A stretch of 64,000 nucleotides of DNA from Gammaproteobacteria bacterium. GTDB lineage: Bacteria > Pseudomonadota > Gammaproteobacteria > Tenderiales > Tenderiaceae. The position numbers and the translations under genes were made by a program. The notes below the pieces were generated by a model. That model had not been told where the DNA came from. It saw only the letters and a list, made by a program, of their open reading frames with translations, and did no database searches. The stretch spans positions 223,644 through 287,643 of the forward strand of contig JACQEP010000010.1 in the NCBI GenBank assembly GCA_016200485.1. The letters run 5' to 3'. The stretch's first letter is position 1; every line of letters begins with the position of its first letter. Positions 36,278 to 44,128 of the stretch are shown in pieces.

Positions 36278-37609
36278 ATGACAAAGATTATGTTTCGCAT
36301 CCTGATTGTGCTGACCACAGGTCTGAGCGCAATCTCTATCCAAGCCGCGCCTGTTATCCAACACTGGCAAACCGACAACGGCGCCCGCGTCTATTTCGTT
36401 CCGGCGCCGGAATTACCGATGGTCGACATTCGCATCGTGTTTGATGCCGCCTCTGCCCGCGATGGTGATAAACCCGGGGTCGCTGCCATGACCGCAGGCT
36501 TACTCGAAGAAGGCGCTGGCAAACTCAATGCCGATCAAATCGCCGATCGTTTCGACAGTATCGGCGCCGACTTTGGTACCGCCTCGTTGCGTGATATGAG
36601 CTTAGTCAGCCTACGCAGCCTGACCGATGCACGGTATCTGCAACCGGCACTTGAGACCATGACACTGATTCTGACCCAACCCAGCTTCCCGCAAAATGCG
36701 TTTGATCGCGAACGCAAACGTGCACTCATCGGCTTACAAGCCAAGAAGCAATCGCCGGAGGCCATTGCCGATGAAGCCTTTTTCAATGCGCTTTATGGCG
36801 ATCATCCCTATGCTCATGACCCTAGCGGCACCGAGCAATCGCTGAAAAAATTAACACGCAATGATCTGATCAAGCATCACAAGCGCTATTACGTCGGCAG
36901 CAATGCCATCATCACCATCACCGGCGCCGTCGATCGCGCGCAGGCGGAAAAAATCGCGCAACAATTGATTGGCAAATTGCCCACCGGTGAACCGGCGCCG
37001 GCGCTACCACCGGTAAAAATGGGTGCACAGGCAGTGCGCGTTACCAAAAACTTCCCCTCGACCCAGACCCACCTGCTGGTCGGACAAGCCGCTATCACTC
37101 GTGATGATCCGGATTATTTTCCGCTTTACGTCGGTAATCACATCCTCGGCGGCAGCGGTTTGGTGTCGCGACTGAGCGATGAAATCCGTGAAAAGCGCGG
37201 CCTTTCTTACAACACCTACAGTTATTTCAGCCCGATGCGCGAAGCTGGCCCTTTCCAGATGGGGCTGCAAACCCGCACAGATCAGGCCACACAAGCGCTG
37301 GAACTCCTGCAGCAGACCTTGCAAACCTTCATGAACGACGGTCCTACAGCCGAAGAATTGCGCGAGGCCAAACAAAATATCACTGGCGGTTTTGCGCTGC
37401 GACTGGACAGCAACAAGAAGATTATCGAGAACATCGCCGCAATCGGCTTTTATAATCAGCCGCTCGATTATCTCGACACCTTCAATGCCAAGATTGAAGC
37501 GGTAACTGCCGAGCAGATCAAAGATGCGTTCAAGCGTCGCATTCACCCAGACAAAATGTTAACCGTCATCGTCGGCGCCCAAGCCAACGCTGATGCTGCT
37601 GCACCTTGA
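36278..37609 (+). CDS. M16 family peptidase-like protein lacking the zinc motif
   Basis: 443 residues with an N-terminal signal peptide (MTKIMFRILIVLTTGLSAIS, cut near QAA). It has the M16 fold (TDNGARVYFVPAPELPMVD, LSDEIREKRGLSYNTYSYF, the substrate-binding R/Y region) but no HxxEH: the position reads AAMTAGLLEEG. It is therefore probably the non-catalytic partner of the preceding protein. Its TGA overlaps the TTG start of rsmD (TTGA). Confidence 0.93.
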   Translation: MTKIMFRILIVLTTGLSAISIQAAPVIQHWQTDNGARVYFVPAPELPMVDIRIVFDAASARDGDKPGVAAMTAGLLEEGAGKLNADQIADRFDSIGADFGTASLRDMSLVSLRSLTDARYLQPALETMTLILTQPSFPQNAFDRERKRALIGLQAKKQSPEAIADEAFFNALYGDHPYAHDPSGTEQSLKKLTRNDLIKHHKRYYVGSNAIITITGAVDRAQAEKIAQQLIGKLPTGEPAPALPPVKMGAQAVRVTKNFPSTQTHLLVGQAAITRDDPDYFPLYVGNHILGGSGLVSRLSDEIREKRGLSYNTYSYFSPMREAGPFQMGLQTRTDQATQALELLQQTLQTFMNDGPTAEELREAKQNITGGFALRLDSNKKIIENIAAIGFYNQPLDYLDTFNAKIEAVTAEQIKDAFKRRIHPDKMLTVIVGAQANADAAAP

Positions 37610-38172
37610 GCAAGCAGTCTGGCCAACTTCGAATCATCGGCGGTGAATGGCGCGGCCGCAAGCTGAGCTTCCCCACCGCCGATGATCTGCGGCCGACACC
37701 GGATCGCGTCCGCGAAACGCTGTTCAACTGGCTGCAAGGCATTATCGAAGGCGCACGCTGCCTGGATCTCTTCGCCGGCAGCGGCGCGCTAGGGCTGGAA
37801 GCTTTATCGCGTGGCGCAAGCGAAGTCGTGTTTGTCGAACAAAATCCACGCGTCGCTGATCAAATTCGGCAACATCTCATCACACTCAACAGCACCTGCG
37901 GCCGCGTCATCACCAGCGACGCATTCTCTTTCCTGCGCGGCCCTGTTACCCCATTTGACGTCATATTCCTTGATCCCCCCTATCGCCTCGACTGCCTGAC
38001 ACAATGCTGCGAACTACTCACTGAACGTGGCTGGCTCAAAGACGGTGCCCGTATCTATCTCGAAAGCCCCTCCAAACAAGGCCCGCCGGCGCTGCCGCCG
38101 AATTGGAATTTATTACGCAGCAAGACGGCAGGGGATGTGGGTTATCACCTCGCCACGGTGCCGCAAGCCTGA
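37606..38172 (+). CDS. rsmD: 16S rRNA (guanine966-N2)-methyltransferase
   Basis: 188 residues starting at TTG 37606, coupled to the preceding stop. It has RIIGGEWRGRKLSFP at the N-terminus, the SAM motif LDLFAGSGALGLEALSRGA, and the catalytic DPPY in VIFLDPPYRLD. It modifies G966 of 16S rRNA. Placement next to coaD is usual; here a small gene and two hairpins intervene. Confidence 0.95.
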   Translation: MSKQSGQLRIIGGEWRGRKLSFPTADDLRPTPDRVRETLFNWLQGIIEGARCLDLFAGSGALGLEALSRGASEVVFVEQNPRVADQIRQHLITLNSTCGRVITSDAFSFLRGPVTPFDVIFLDPPYRLDCLTQCCELLTERGWLKDGARIYLESPSKQGPPALPPNWNLLRSKTAGDVGYHLATVPQA

Positions 38173-38225
38173 TATCTGCATATTAGAATTAAGGTTTATA
38201 TACCCTTCAGTAGTTCTCCGCTAAA

Positions 38226-38247
38226 AAGGGGGCGAATATGCCCCCTT
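38226..38247. terminator. Hairpin after rsmD
   Basis: AAGGGGGC-GAATAT-GCCCCCTT stem-loop 53 bp after the rsmD stop. It has no strong T run, so termination is likely but not certain. The rest of the spacer to 38422 is A/T-rich and probably holds the promoter of the next gene. Confidence 0.55.
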
Positions 38248-38422
38248 CACGTTTCATTAAAGATTTACTCAAAAATTGCCACGAAACGATATAAATACAT
38301 AATAATCAAATATTTAAATATTGATATGGCACGACCCAATATTTTTTACTGCGCTCAAGATACAATACAAATTGTCGATATAAACATATGGGCATTATGC
38401 CCTGTCTTAAGGAGGTCATGAA

Positions 38423-38617
38423 ATGGCTATACACGGTGTTTCAAATGCAGCCACCCCCATACCACAACAAAACAGCAACGCCCAACGTGTTCAACCAAAG
38501 CGCGACAACGATGGCGATAATGATGGCAGCCACACTGGAGAAGTTGAGCAACAGGAACCTAACCATAAACTTTCTTCCACTTCCACGATAGGCAGTATCA
38601 TCAACACGACCGCCTGA
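38423..38617 (+). CDS. Small hydrophilic Asp/Asn-rich protein (64 residues)
   Basis: It has a perfect Shine-Dalgarno (AAGGAGGT, 38409-38416) and a near-ideal spacing, so it is probably well translated. It starts MAIHGVSNAATPIPQQNSNA and has a central DNDGDNDGS stretch like a single calcium-binding loop. It ends SIINTTA. Small proteins with this plan (Pro/Gln-rich start, DxDGDxDGS, N-T-A end) are widespread in beta/gammaproteobacteria without known function. It is followed by a strong terminator, so it forms its own unit. Confidence 0.75.
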   Translation: MAIHGVSNAATPIPQQNSNAQRVQPKRDNDGDNDGSHTGEVEQQEPNHKLSSTSTIGSIINTTA

Positions 38618-38640
38618 CTCTGACATTTAAATAGCATTAG

Positions 38641-38689
38641 CCGATAACAAAAAGGCCGCGTCATTAAGGCGCGGCCTTTTTGTTATCGG
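38641..38689. terminator. Terminator with a 20-bp perfect stem
   Basis: CCGATAACAAAAAGGCCGCG and its exact complement around a 9-nt loop (38661-38669). A5/T5 tracts lie inside the stem, so it works in either direction. Confidence 0.9.
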
Positions 38690-38714
38690 CTCCTTCCTTG
38701 GGTGCTGCAACTAA

Positions 38715-39559
<845 letters not shown>

Positions 39560-39670
39560 CCGTTAACCGTGCAGGGCTTGCACCCACCGCTTATTTTGAC
39601 TAGACTGGCCCGAGTTGTTCTGATAAGTTGAGAACTTGGTTAAACCAGTCCGCTTAGGGAGGAGGATAAA

Positions 39671-39775
39671 ATGATATTTCCAGGTATTTTGGTTCCGATC
39701 GTATTGTTTTTTGGTCTTTCTGTATTGCTGTCCAACGCCATGTCTGGCGAAGCAGTGAAGAACATCAAGCGGTAA
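39671..39775 (+). CDS. Single-TM microprotein (34 residues)
   Basis: MIFPGILVPIVLFFGLSVLL is followed by a short polar tail ending KNIKR. A GGAGGAGG ribosome binding site 6 bases upstream supports translation. It is one hydrophobic helix with a positive C-terminus. It is followed by a strong terminator. It opens the respiratory region and resembles small oxidase-associated subunits in layout, but no family can be assigned. Confidence 0.65.
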   Translation: MIFPGILVPIVLFFGLSVLLSNAMSGEAVKNIKR

Positions 39776-39800
39776 TAATTGCGCTACGGCGCAGTTGCGT

Positions 39801-39828
39801 AAAAAAGCCCGGGTGACCGGGCTTTTTT
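39801..39828 (+). terminator. Terminator after the 34-residue gene
   Basis: A6-GCCCGG stem, GTGA loop, CCGGGC-T6. Confidence 0.92.
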
Positions 39829-39885
39829 ACTGTAATAACTCCTAAAAACTCGGTTCGCCAACATCATTATTTCGGTCACGCCACA

Positions 39886-40398
39886 ATGGAAGCACAGGCA
39901 GAGCAACGCCATCTTGTAAAATTCCTGGTCGTCTCGGTCACCAGTTTTTTCATCGGCAGTGTCCACGGTGTATTGCAGATGATTCCGTCGATTCGCGCCT
40001 GGCTGGATTCCATCGGCAGTCCCTACGGTGGCCCTGGCCATATGATTGATCCTCTGGCTCACGCCCATATCAATCTCATCGGCGGCGTGATGGTGTTGGC
40101 CATGGCCACAACGTATTACCTACTACCCAAAATGACCGGCACTCCCATTTGGTCAAAGCGTTTGGTGGAACACTCCTTCTGGTGGACCGTACTCGGCGTC
40201 AGCAGCTTCTACAGCGTACTGATGATATTCGGCACCTGGGAAGGAATATTGCTGTTGCAGGATTCACCGCAGATGGACAGCGTGCATAAGATATACATCC
40301 CCTTGGCCTCGGCCTCCGCCTCGGTGATGGGTTTTGGCATGTGGCTGTTTCTGGCCAATGTCGCCATGACCATCCGCAGCATGCCTAAAAAACCATGA
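39886..40398 (+). CDS. Four-helix protein homologous to the C-terminal third of CcoN (copy 1)
   Basis: 170 residues with four TM segments (about 11-33, 60-82, 97-120 and 138-163). It contains LAHAHINLIGG (H59, H61), HSFWW (H96) and a final FGMWLFLANV helix. These align in order and spacing with CcoN H343/H345, H381 and the last helix. In haem-copper oxidases the HxH helix (X) supplies ligands of both haems. The CuB histidines are absent. It may bind haem or quinol; the function is unknown. A second copy is at 55444. It overlaps the next gene by ATGA. Confidence 0.75.
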   Translation: MEAQAEQRHLVKFLVVSVTSFFIGSVHGVLQMIPSIRAWLDSIGSPYGGPGHMIDPLAHAHINLIGGVMVLAMATTYYLLPKMTGTPIWSKRLVEHSFWWTVLGVSSFYSVLMIFGTWEGILLLQDSPQMDSVHKIYIPLASASASVMGFGMWLFLANVAMTIRSMPKKP

Positions 40399-40907
40399 CA
40401 TTACCCTGCGGTTGCCCGGAAACCGTTCCCGATTGGAACAATCGCGATATCGATCTGGGCGGGCATGCCGCGTTGATCTTGCCCTTACCGACGTTTCTGC
40501 ACATGCCTATGGGCTATGACGTCTATCGCGGTCGAGTGCGGCACTTGATTCAACAATTGGAATTGCCGGAAAGCTGGCCCGGCTTGACACTGACCCGCAC
40601 CGGTTGGTGGAAAGGTGAAATCATTGCCTTGCTGAAAAATGCTGATTCACCTTCACATCAGGTGAAACGTCTGCCGAGCCCGCTAAAGCTACGCGGCAAA
40701 TTGCATCGAGGTGGTATGGAGACGATTCGCAATAGTGTCCGCGAAATGCAATCGCAATTGCTGGACAGCGGCCGCATGCCGAAAGATCTCTATCTCGCCT
40801 ACCTCACCTGCCCTAATTGCCGTGACCAGCGCGGCGGCGATCAAGTCCTGATGTTGCGCCGTTATGAAGAAAGTGCACGTTTGGCACAAAGGTTAAAAAA
40901 GGGTTAG
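40395..40907 (+). CDS. Hypothetical soluble protein coupled to the HCO-like gene
   Basis: 170 residues, no TM or signal. It has an N-terminal CGC and Pro/Leu-rich part (LILPLPTFLHMPMGYDVYRG), a basic middle, and a C-terminal CPNCRDQRGGD that could be half of a zinc site. I do not recognise the family. Its ATG overlaps the stop of the four-helix HCO-like protein, so the two are co-translated and probably act together. It may be an assembly or regulatory factor; this is inference from context only. Confidence 0.6.
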   Translation: MTLPCGCPETVPDWNNRDIDLGGHAALILPLPTFLHMPMGYDVYRGRVRHLIQQLELPESWPGLTLTRTGWWKGEIIALLKNADSPSHQVKRLPSPLKLRGKLHRGGMETIRNSVREMQSQLLDSGRMPKDLYLAYLTCPNCRDQRGGDQVLMLRRYEESARLAQRLKKG

Positions 40908-41001
40908 CCCTACCACTCCCCCTGTGCCACACTTAATCAGGGATGGCATGGAATCGTTGTACAGTTGCTCCACCACTCACGCAAATCATGGGGAGGCTGA
41001 T

Positions 41002-41469
41002 ATGCAGAATGATTATTCGCGCGAGGAATTTTTCGCCTACATGGATGCCTGGAAGCCGGTGCTTGAATCCTCGCACAAGGTATTCACCCAATTACAAGGC
41101 GGATCAATGAGCGGCATTGTGCTGATCATCGCCACGATCGGTTTCAACTTCGACAACATCAGCGCGATCGGCGCCTTTGAAAAGTGGCTTATCGGCGGGG
41201 CGCTCGTGTGTCTGATCCTTTCCCTGGGGAACATCCTGAACTGCGTGCGAATCACGGATTTCCTGGAGGGGCTGCTGGCCGGTATCAGGAGCCGGATAAT
41301 TTTTGACCGCTTGAGCGATGTCCCATATACCGAGGTCGAAAATCTGCGCAATGACATCGCCAGGCGACTGGTGCTGACGCAACAATTTTACGGCTATGCG
41401 TATTGGTGTTTTCTTGTCGCCGTGACGTTGGGGATTATTTGTTTTATTTCAATTTTACTTCGATTCTGA
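41002..41469 (+). CDS. Hypothetical membrane protein (155 residues)
   Basis: The ATG at 41002 is chosen for GGGGAGG 5 bases upstream; an in-frame start at 40924 lacks this. About three TM segments are seen (around 36-55, 63-83 and 135-153), with a hydrophilic loop (RIIFDRLSDVPYTEVENLRN) between the second and third. The family is not recognised. Its 3' end overlaps the convergent lipoprotein gene by 15 bp. Confidence 0.6.
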   Translation: MQNDYSREEFFAYMDAWKPVLESSHKVFTQLQGGSMSGIVLIIATIGFNFDNISAIGAFEKWLIGGALVCLILSLGNILNCVRITDFLEGLLAGIRSRIIFDRLSDVPYTEVENLRNDIARRLVLTQQFYGYAYWCFLVAVTLGIICFISILLRF

Positions 41470-41862
41470 ACTTGGCACTTGTTCCCCGGGCGGCACTAAC
41501 GAAAAATGCAATTCGGTCTCAGCATTATCGCGCTTGCGGTGTAGTTGCACCGCCAGATCAGTATCCGACGCCGTAACACTCAAGGCACGGCGGTAAACGC
41601 CGCTGAAACCATCCTGAATCGCCTGACGCCAGGGTTCATCGGCGCGAATCCGCATCGAGATGACCAGGTCATGCACGGGCCGCCCACGCTTTTCTGTAGC
41701 CAGCACCAGAAATTCATTCATGCCTGGCTGCACCGGTTCCGGCTGGGACTGCACCTCGACAACAATATCCTGCCACTGCTGCGTCGCCATGCGTGCTGCT
41801 GACCCAGAACCACTGCAGGCAGTTAACAATCCGATCATTAGCATCACTAATCCATTACGCAT
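41455..41862 (-). CDS. FixH/YtkA-like lipoprotein
   Basis: 135 residues from the ATG at 41862 (MRNGLVMLMIGLLTAC), giving a lipoprotein signal with lipobox LTAC. Earlier in-frame starts exist. The mature domain looks like an Ig-fold YtkA/FixH domain (PVQPGMNEFLVLATEKRGRP, then a beta-rich C-terminus ETELHFSLVPPG). FixH-type proteins take part in cbb3 oxidase assembly or copper handling. It is last in the minus-strand run ccoG - TM protein - cytochrome c lipoprotein - this gene. Confidence 0.6.
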   Translation of the reverse strand: MRNGLVMLMIGLLTACSGSGSAARMATQQWQDIVVEVQSQPEPVQPGMNEFLVLATEKRGRPVHDLVISMRIRADEPWRQAIQDGFSGVYRRALSVTASDTDLAVQLHRKRDNAETELHFSLVPPGEQVPSSESK

Positions 41863-41866
41863 CACA

Positions 41867-42184
41867 TCACCCATTTTTCGCATATTGCTGCAGGTAGGCC
41901 AACAACGCTGCCCGTTCGTCCTCATTCAACAAATGCAAACCTCGCATCCGCCGTTCCTCTTGCATGCGATAAACCACATTGGGCCATTCAGCGGCAGTAT
42001 GGGTCAACACATTGGGCGGGGCATGACAATCGGAGCAGAACTTCACAAACAACGCCGCCCCGGGCGAGCTGGGATCAACGATCTTAACCGTATGTTGCGA
42101 CGAGTTAGCGGGAACGTCGCATCCCGCCATCGTCAAGACACCACCAAGAACCGTACCAAACCACAGACACTTACTTGGTGTCAT
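41867..42184 (-). CDS. Monoheme cytochrome c lipoprotein
   Basis: 105 residues from the ATG at 42184, chosen because it gives a lipoprotein signal (lipobox TMAGC). One haem site CSDCH follows. Candidate axial Met residues are in YRMQEERRMRGLHLL. It is anchored to the membrane facing the periplasm and is a likely electron donor. It overlaps the preceding gene by 14 bp and ends 4 bp before the FixH-like gene. Confidence 0.85.
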   Translation of the reverse strand: MTPSKCLWFGTVLGGVLTMAGCDVPANSSQHTVKIVDPSSPGAALFVKFCSDCHAPPNVLTHTAAEWPNVVYRMQEERRMRGLHLLNEDERAALLAYLQQYAKNG

Positions 42185-42599
42185 GCTGGGAGCTATCCTG
42201 CCCGTCAGTCTTGTCAGAATCGAGACGTCCTCCCGCCGAGGAACCATACAGGCGAACCATGTAATAAACGAATGTGGCCGCGACGGAGATATAAACCAAG
42301 GCAACAGCAAATCCCCAATCCACCCAGGCGCGTTCGTAACCGGGGCGATCCCCCCAGAACGGGAAGCTCAAGCCAATGGCGACCAGCAATACCACCAGCA
42401 CCACGCCGATGAACCATTTAGGCACGGGTTTTTGCGATTCAGGAATCGAATTCACTAACTCCCAATCTTCCATGCCCCGCTTGGCAAGACGTTCTTCATC
42501 ACTTGTGTATCCAAAATGATCTTGTGGGGCTTGTTCCCACTCACTATGAATCTCAGTGAGCTGTTCTTTGGCTAGCGGTTTGTGTTCTTCATCTTTCAT
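42171..42599 (-). CDS. Two-TM membrane protein with FPxWGxRP motif (copy 1)
   Basis: 142 residues. A hydrophilic N-terminus of about 58 residues is followed by VPKWFIGVVLVVLLVAIGLS and FPFWGDRP, then a second TM and a Ser/Asp-rich tail. The segment P-x3-W to FPxWGxRP recurs in the 207-residue protein at 50373, which lies next to ccoO. The function is unknown. The ATG overlaps the ccoG stop (ATGA), so it is co-expressed with ccoG. Confidence 0.65.
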   Translation of the reverse strand: MKDEEHKPLAKEQLTEIHSEWEQAPQDHFGYTSDEERLAKRGMEDWELVNSIPESQKPVPKWFIGVVLVVLLVAIGLSFPFWGDRPGYERAWVDWGFAVALVYISVAATFVYYMVRLYGSSAGGRLDSDKTDGQDSSQHDTK

Positions 42600-43912
42600 A
42601 CTTTACCTGCGACAAAATGATGGACGCGGAAACTATCTTCCCAGCCATCGTTGGTTTTAACCCGCACCAGGAACGGATACAGGCCCTTGGGTAATTCCGG
42701 ACTCAGATGCAGGGCGACGTTAATACGGCCCGCCGTGTCGCTGGCGACAACACTACGCTCAAGCGTGTAACTGCCTGCGGGCAGCCCCTCGATTTTGATC
42801 GTAAATTCCGCCGGTGCGTAGAACTTGTTCGCCAGCGAAATTCGATAATCCAGGACTTGATCAGCTTGCAGGGTATCGGCGCGATAGGCGGCGATATGGT
42901 AGCGCTCGTAAGTTGCCAGCCCCCAGACAAACATGCCGAGACCCAACACAAATATCGGTAACACCCACGTGGCGCGTCCAAACAGGCTGCTGAGACTGGT
43001 CTTGAATTCATTGAACTGCCGTCCCTGCCGCTCACCCACTGCGAATTTCAATAAGCTCACACCTTTACCCTTGCGCGCATGCAGTGTATCGCAGGCGGTG
43101 ACACACTCACCGCAATTGATGCAGGTGTCATAGACCTCGGTTTTGCGCGGATCAATGCCAAGAAAACAGGACGTGGCGCAATAGTTACACTTGGTACACT
43201 CATCGCTACGGCTCTCATCATAGGCGATATGCAGCGTCTGGCTGGTTTTAAAGGTATGCTGCCAAACTTTATAGATACACATGAAGCGGCACATGAAGTG
43301 GCGAATCATGGTGACATCGATCAACACAATCAGGAAAAAGATGGTGTAGATCCAGTGCAGCGAGGGCGCGAGACGCGCATCGTGCTGGAAGCTCACAAAC
43401 TTCCAGATTGCTTCAGGCTCATAAAAATAAAATAGTGGAATCAACGCGACTGCGCCGGCAACCAAAATACACAGTCCCATCAGGATCAGCCAATTCACCA
43501 TTTTGTTTTTGGCAGGCGCCAGTTGCATCGGCGTGCCATCGAGACTGACATCGGCGCGCTTACCGAGCAATTTATGCGTCATCTGGTTTGCCCATTCGGA
43601 CAAGGTGTTCTGCGGACAGGCCCAACCGCAAAATGCAGTGCCGACTAGCGAATAAGTCATCGCCAGGGCACAGGCCACTGCCACCCAGAATCCGAACACA
43701 ATGCTGAAATCGGAAAACCAGACCTGGCGGCCGAGTACAACAAAAGCGCCCTGAATCGGATCGATACGAAACAGGCCCGTCAATGGGATCAACACCAGCA
43801 GCGCCATCACCGACATCTGAAACGCGCGACGCTGCCAATGCAGCCGCTGGCTGGGCGCCGCGCGCTCAATGACAATGGGAATTTTGGCTAAGGCCTTGTC
43901 AGAACTATTCAT
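42596..43912 (-). CDS. ccoG: Cytochrome oxidase assembly protein CcoG (RdxA/FixG)
   Basis: 438 residues from the ATG at 43912 (MNSSDKALAK), with GAGGAATTTAGG as ribosome binding site. A 62-residue in-frame extension to 44098 translates the repeat at 43925-44059 and is rejected. It has five TM segments, FCGWACPQNTLSEW, and two ferredoxin motifs (CNYCATSCFLGIDPRK, and CINCGECVTACD), then a C-terminal periplasmic Ig-like domain. CcoG is a cupric reductase used in cbb3 biogenesis. The gene is separated from ccoNO by the SUMF1-like and other genes. Confidence 0.95.
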   Translation of the reverse strand: MNSSDKALAKIPIVIERAAPSQRLHWQRRAFQMSVMALLVLIPLTGLFRIDPIQGAFVVLGRQVWFSDFSIVFGFWVAVACALAMTYSLVGTAFCGWACPQNTLSEWANQMTHKLLGKRADVSLDGTPMQLAPAKNKMVNWLILMGLCILVAGAVALIPLFYFYEPEAIWKFVSFQHDARLAPSLHWIYTIFFLIVLIDVTMIRHFMCRFMCIYKVWQHTFKTSQTLHIAYDESRSDECTKCNYCATSCFLGIDPRKTEVYDTCINCGECVTACDTLHARKGKGVSLLKFAVGERQGRQFNEFKTSLSSLFGRATWVLPIFVLGLGMFVWGLATYERYHIAAYRADTLQADQVLDYRISLANKFYAPAEFTIKIEGLPAGSYTLERSVVASDTAGRINVALHLSPELPKGLYPFLVRVKTNDGWEDSFRVHHFVAGKV

Positions 43913-43924
43913 CCTAAATTCCTC

Positions 43925-44059
43925 ACCACAGAGGCACGAAGGCACAGAGAAAAAACAAGAATCGATGGGTTGACGATCTGATGGTGATCTTCCGGCAGGT
44001 GAATTTCCGAAATAAAGCACCCATCTGTTTTTCCTCTGTGTTCTCCGTGCCTCTGTGGT
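43925..44059. repeat. Inverted repeat of CACAGAG-type modules upstream of ccoG
   Basis: The arms at 43925-43955 and 44028-44059 start ACCACAGAGGCACG and are complementary with a few mismatches. Translation of this DNA gives the spurious TTEARRTQRK extension in front of CcoG. It has the same architecture as 9388-9480. Confidence 0.7.
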
Positions 44060-44128
44060 AAAACGGGGTTTCTTAAGTTCATCGCGATAATTTACCATGC
44101 TGGGGGTAGAGACTTCATCCTTAATGAT

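Noticed and set aside
38320..38345. Sigma-54 promoter at ATGGCACGACCC upstream of the 64-residue gene
   Set aside because: The -24-like TGGCAC is present but the -12 GC element is missing at the required spacing.
43913..44098. 62-residue N-terminal extension of CcoG
   Set aside because: It translates the inverted repeat at 43925-44059, while a normal start with GAGG lies at 43912.
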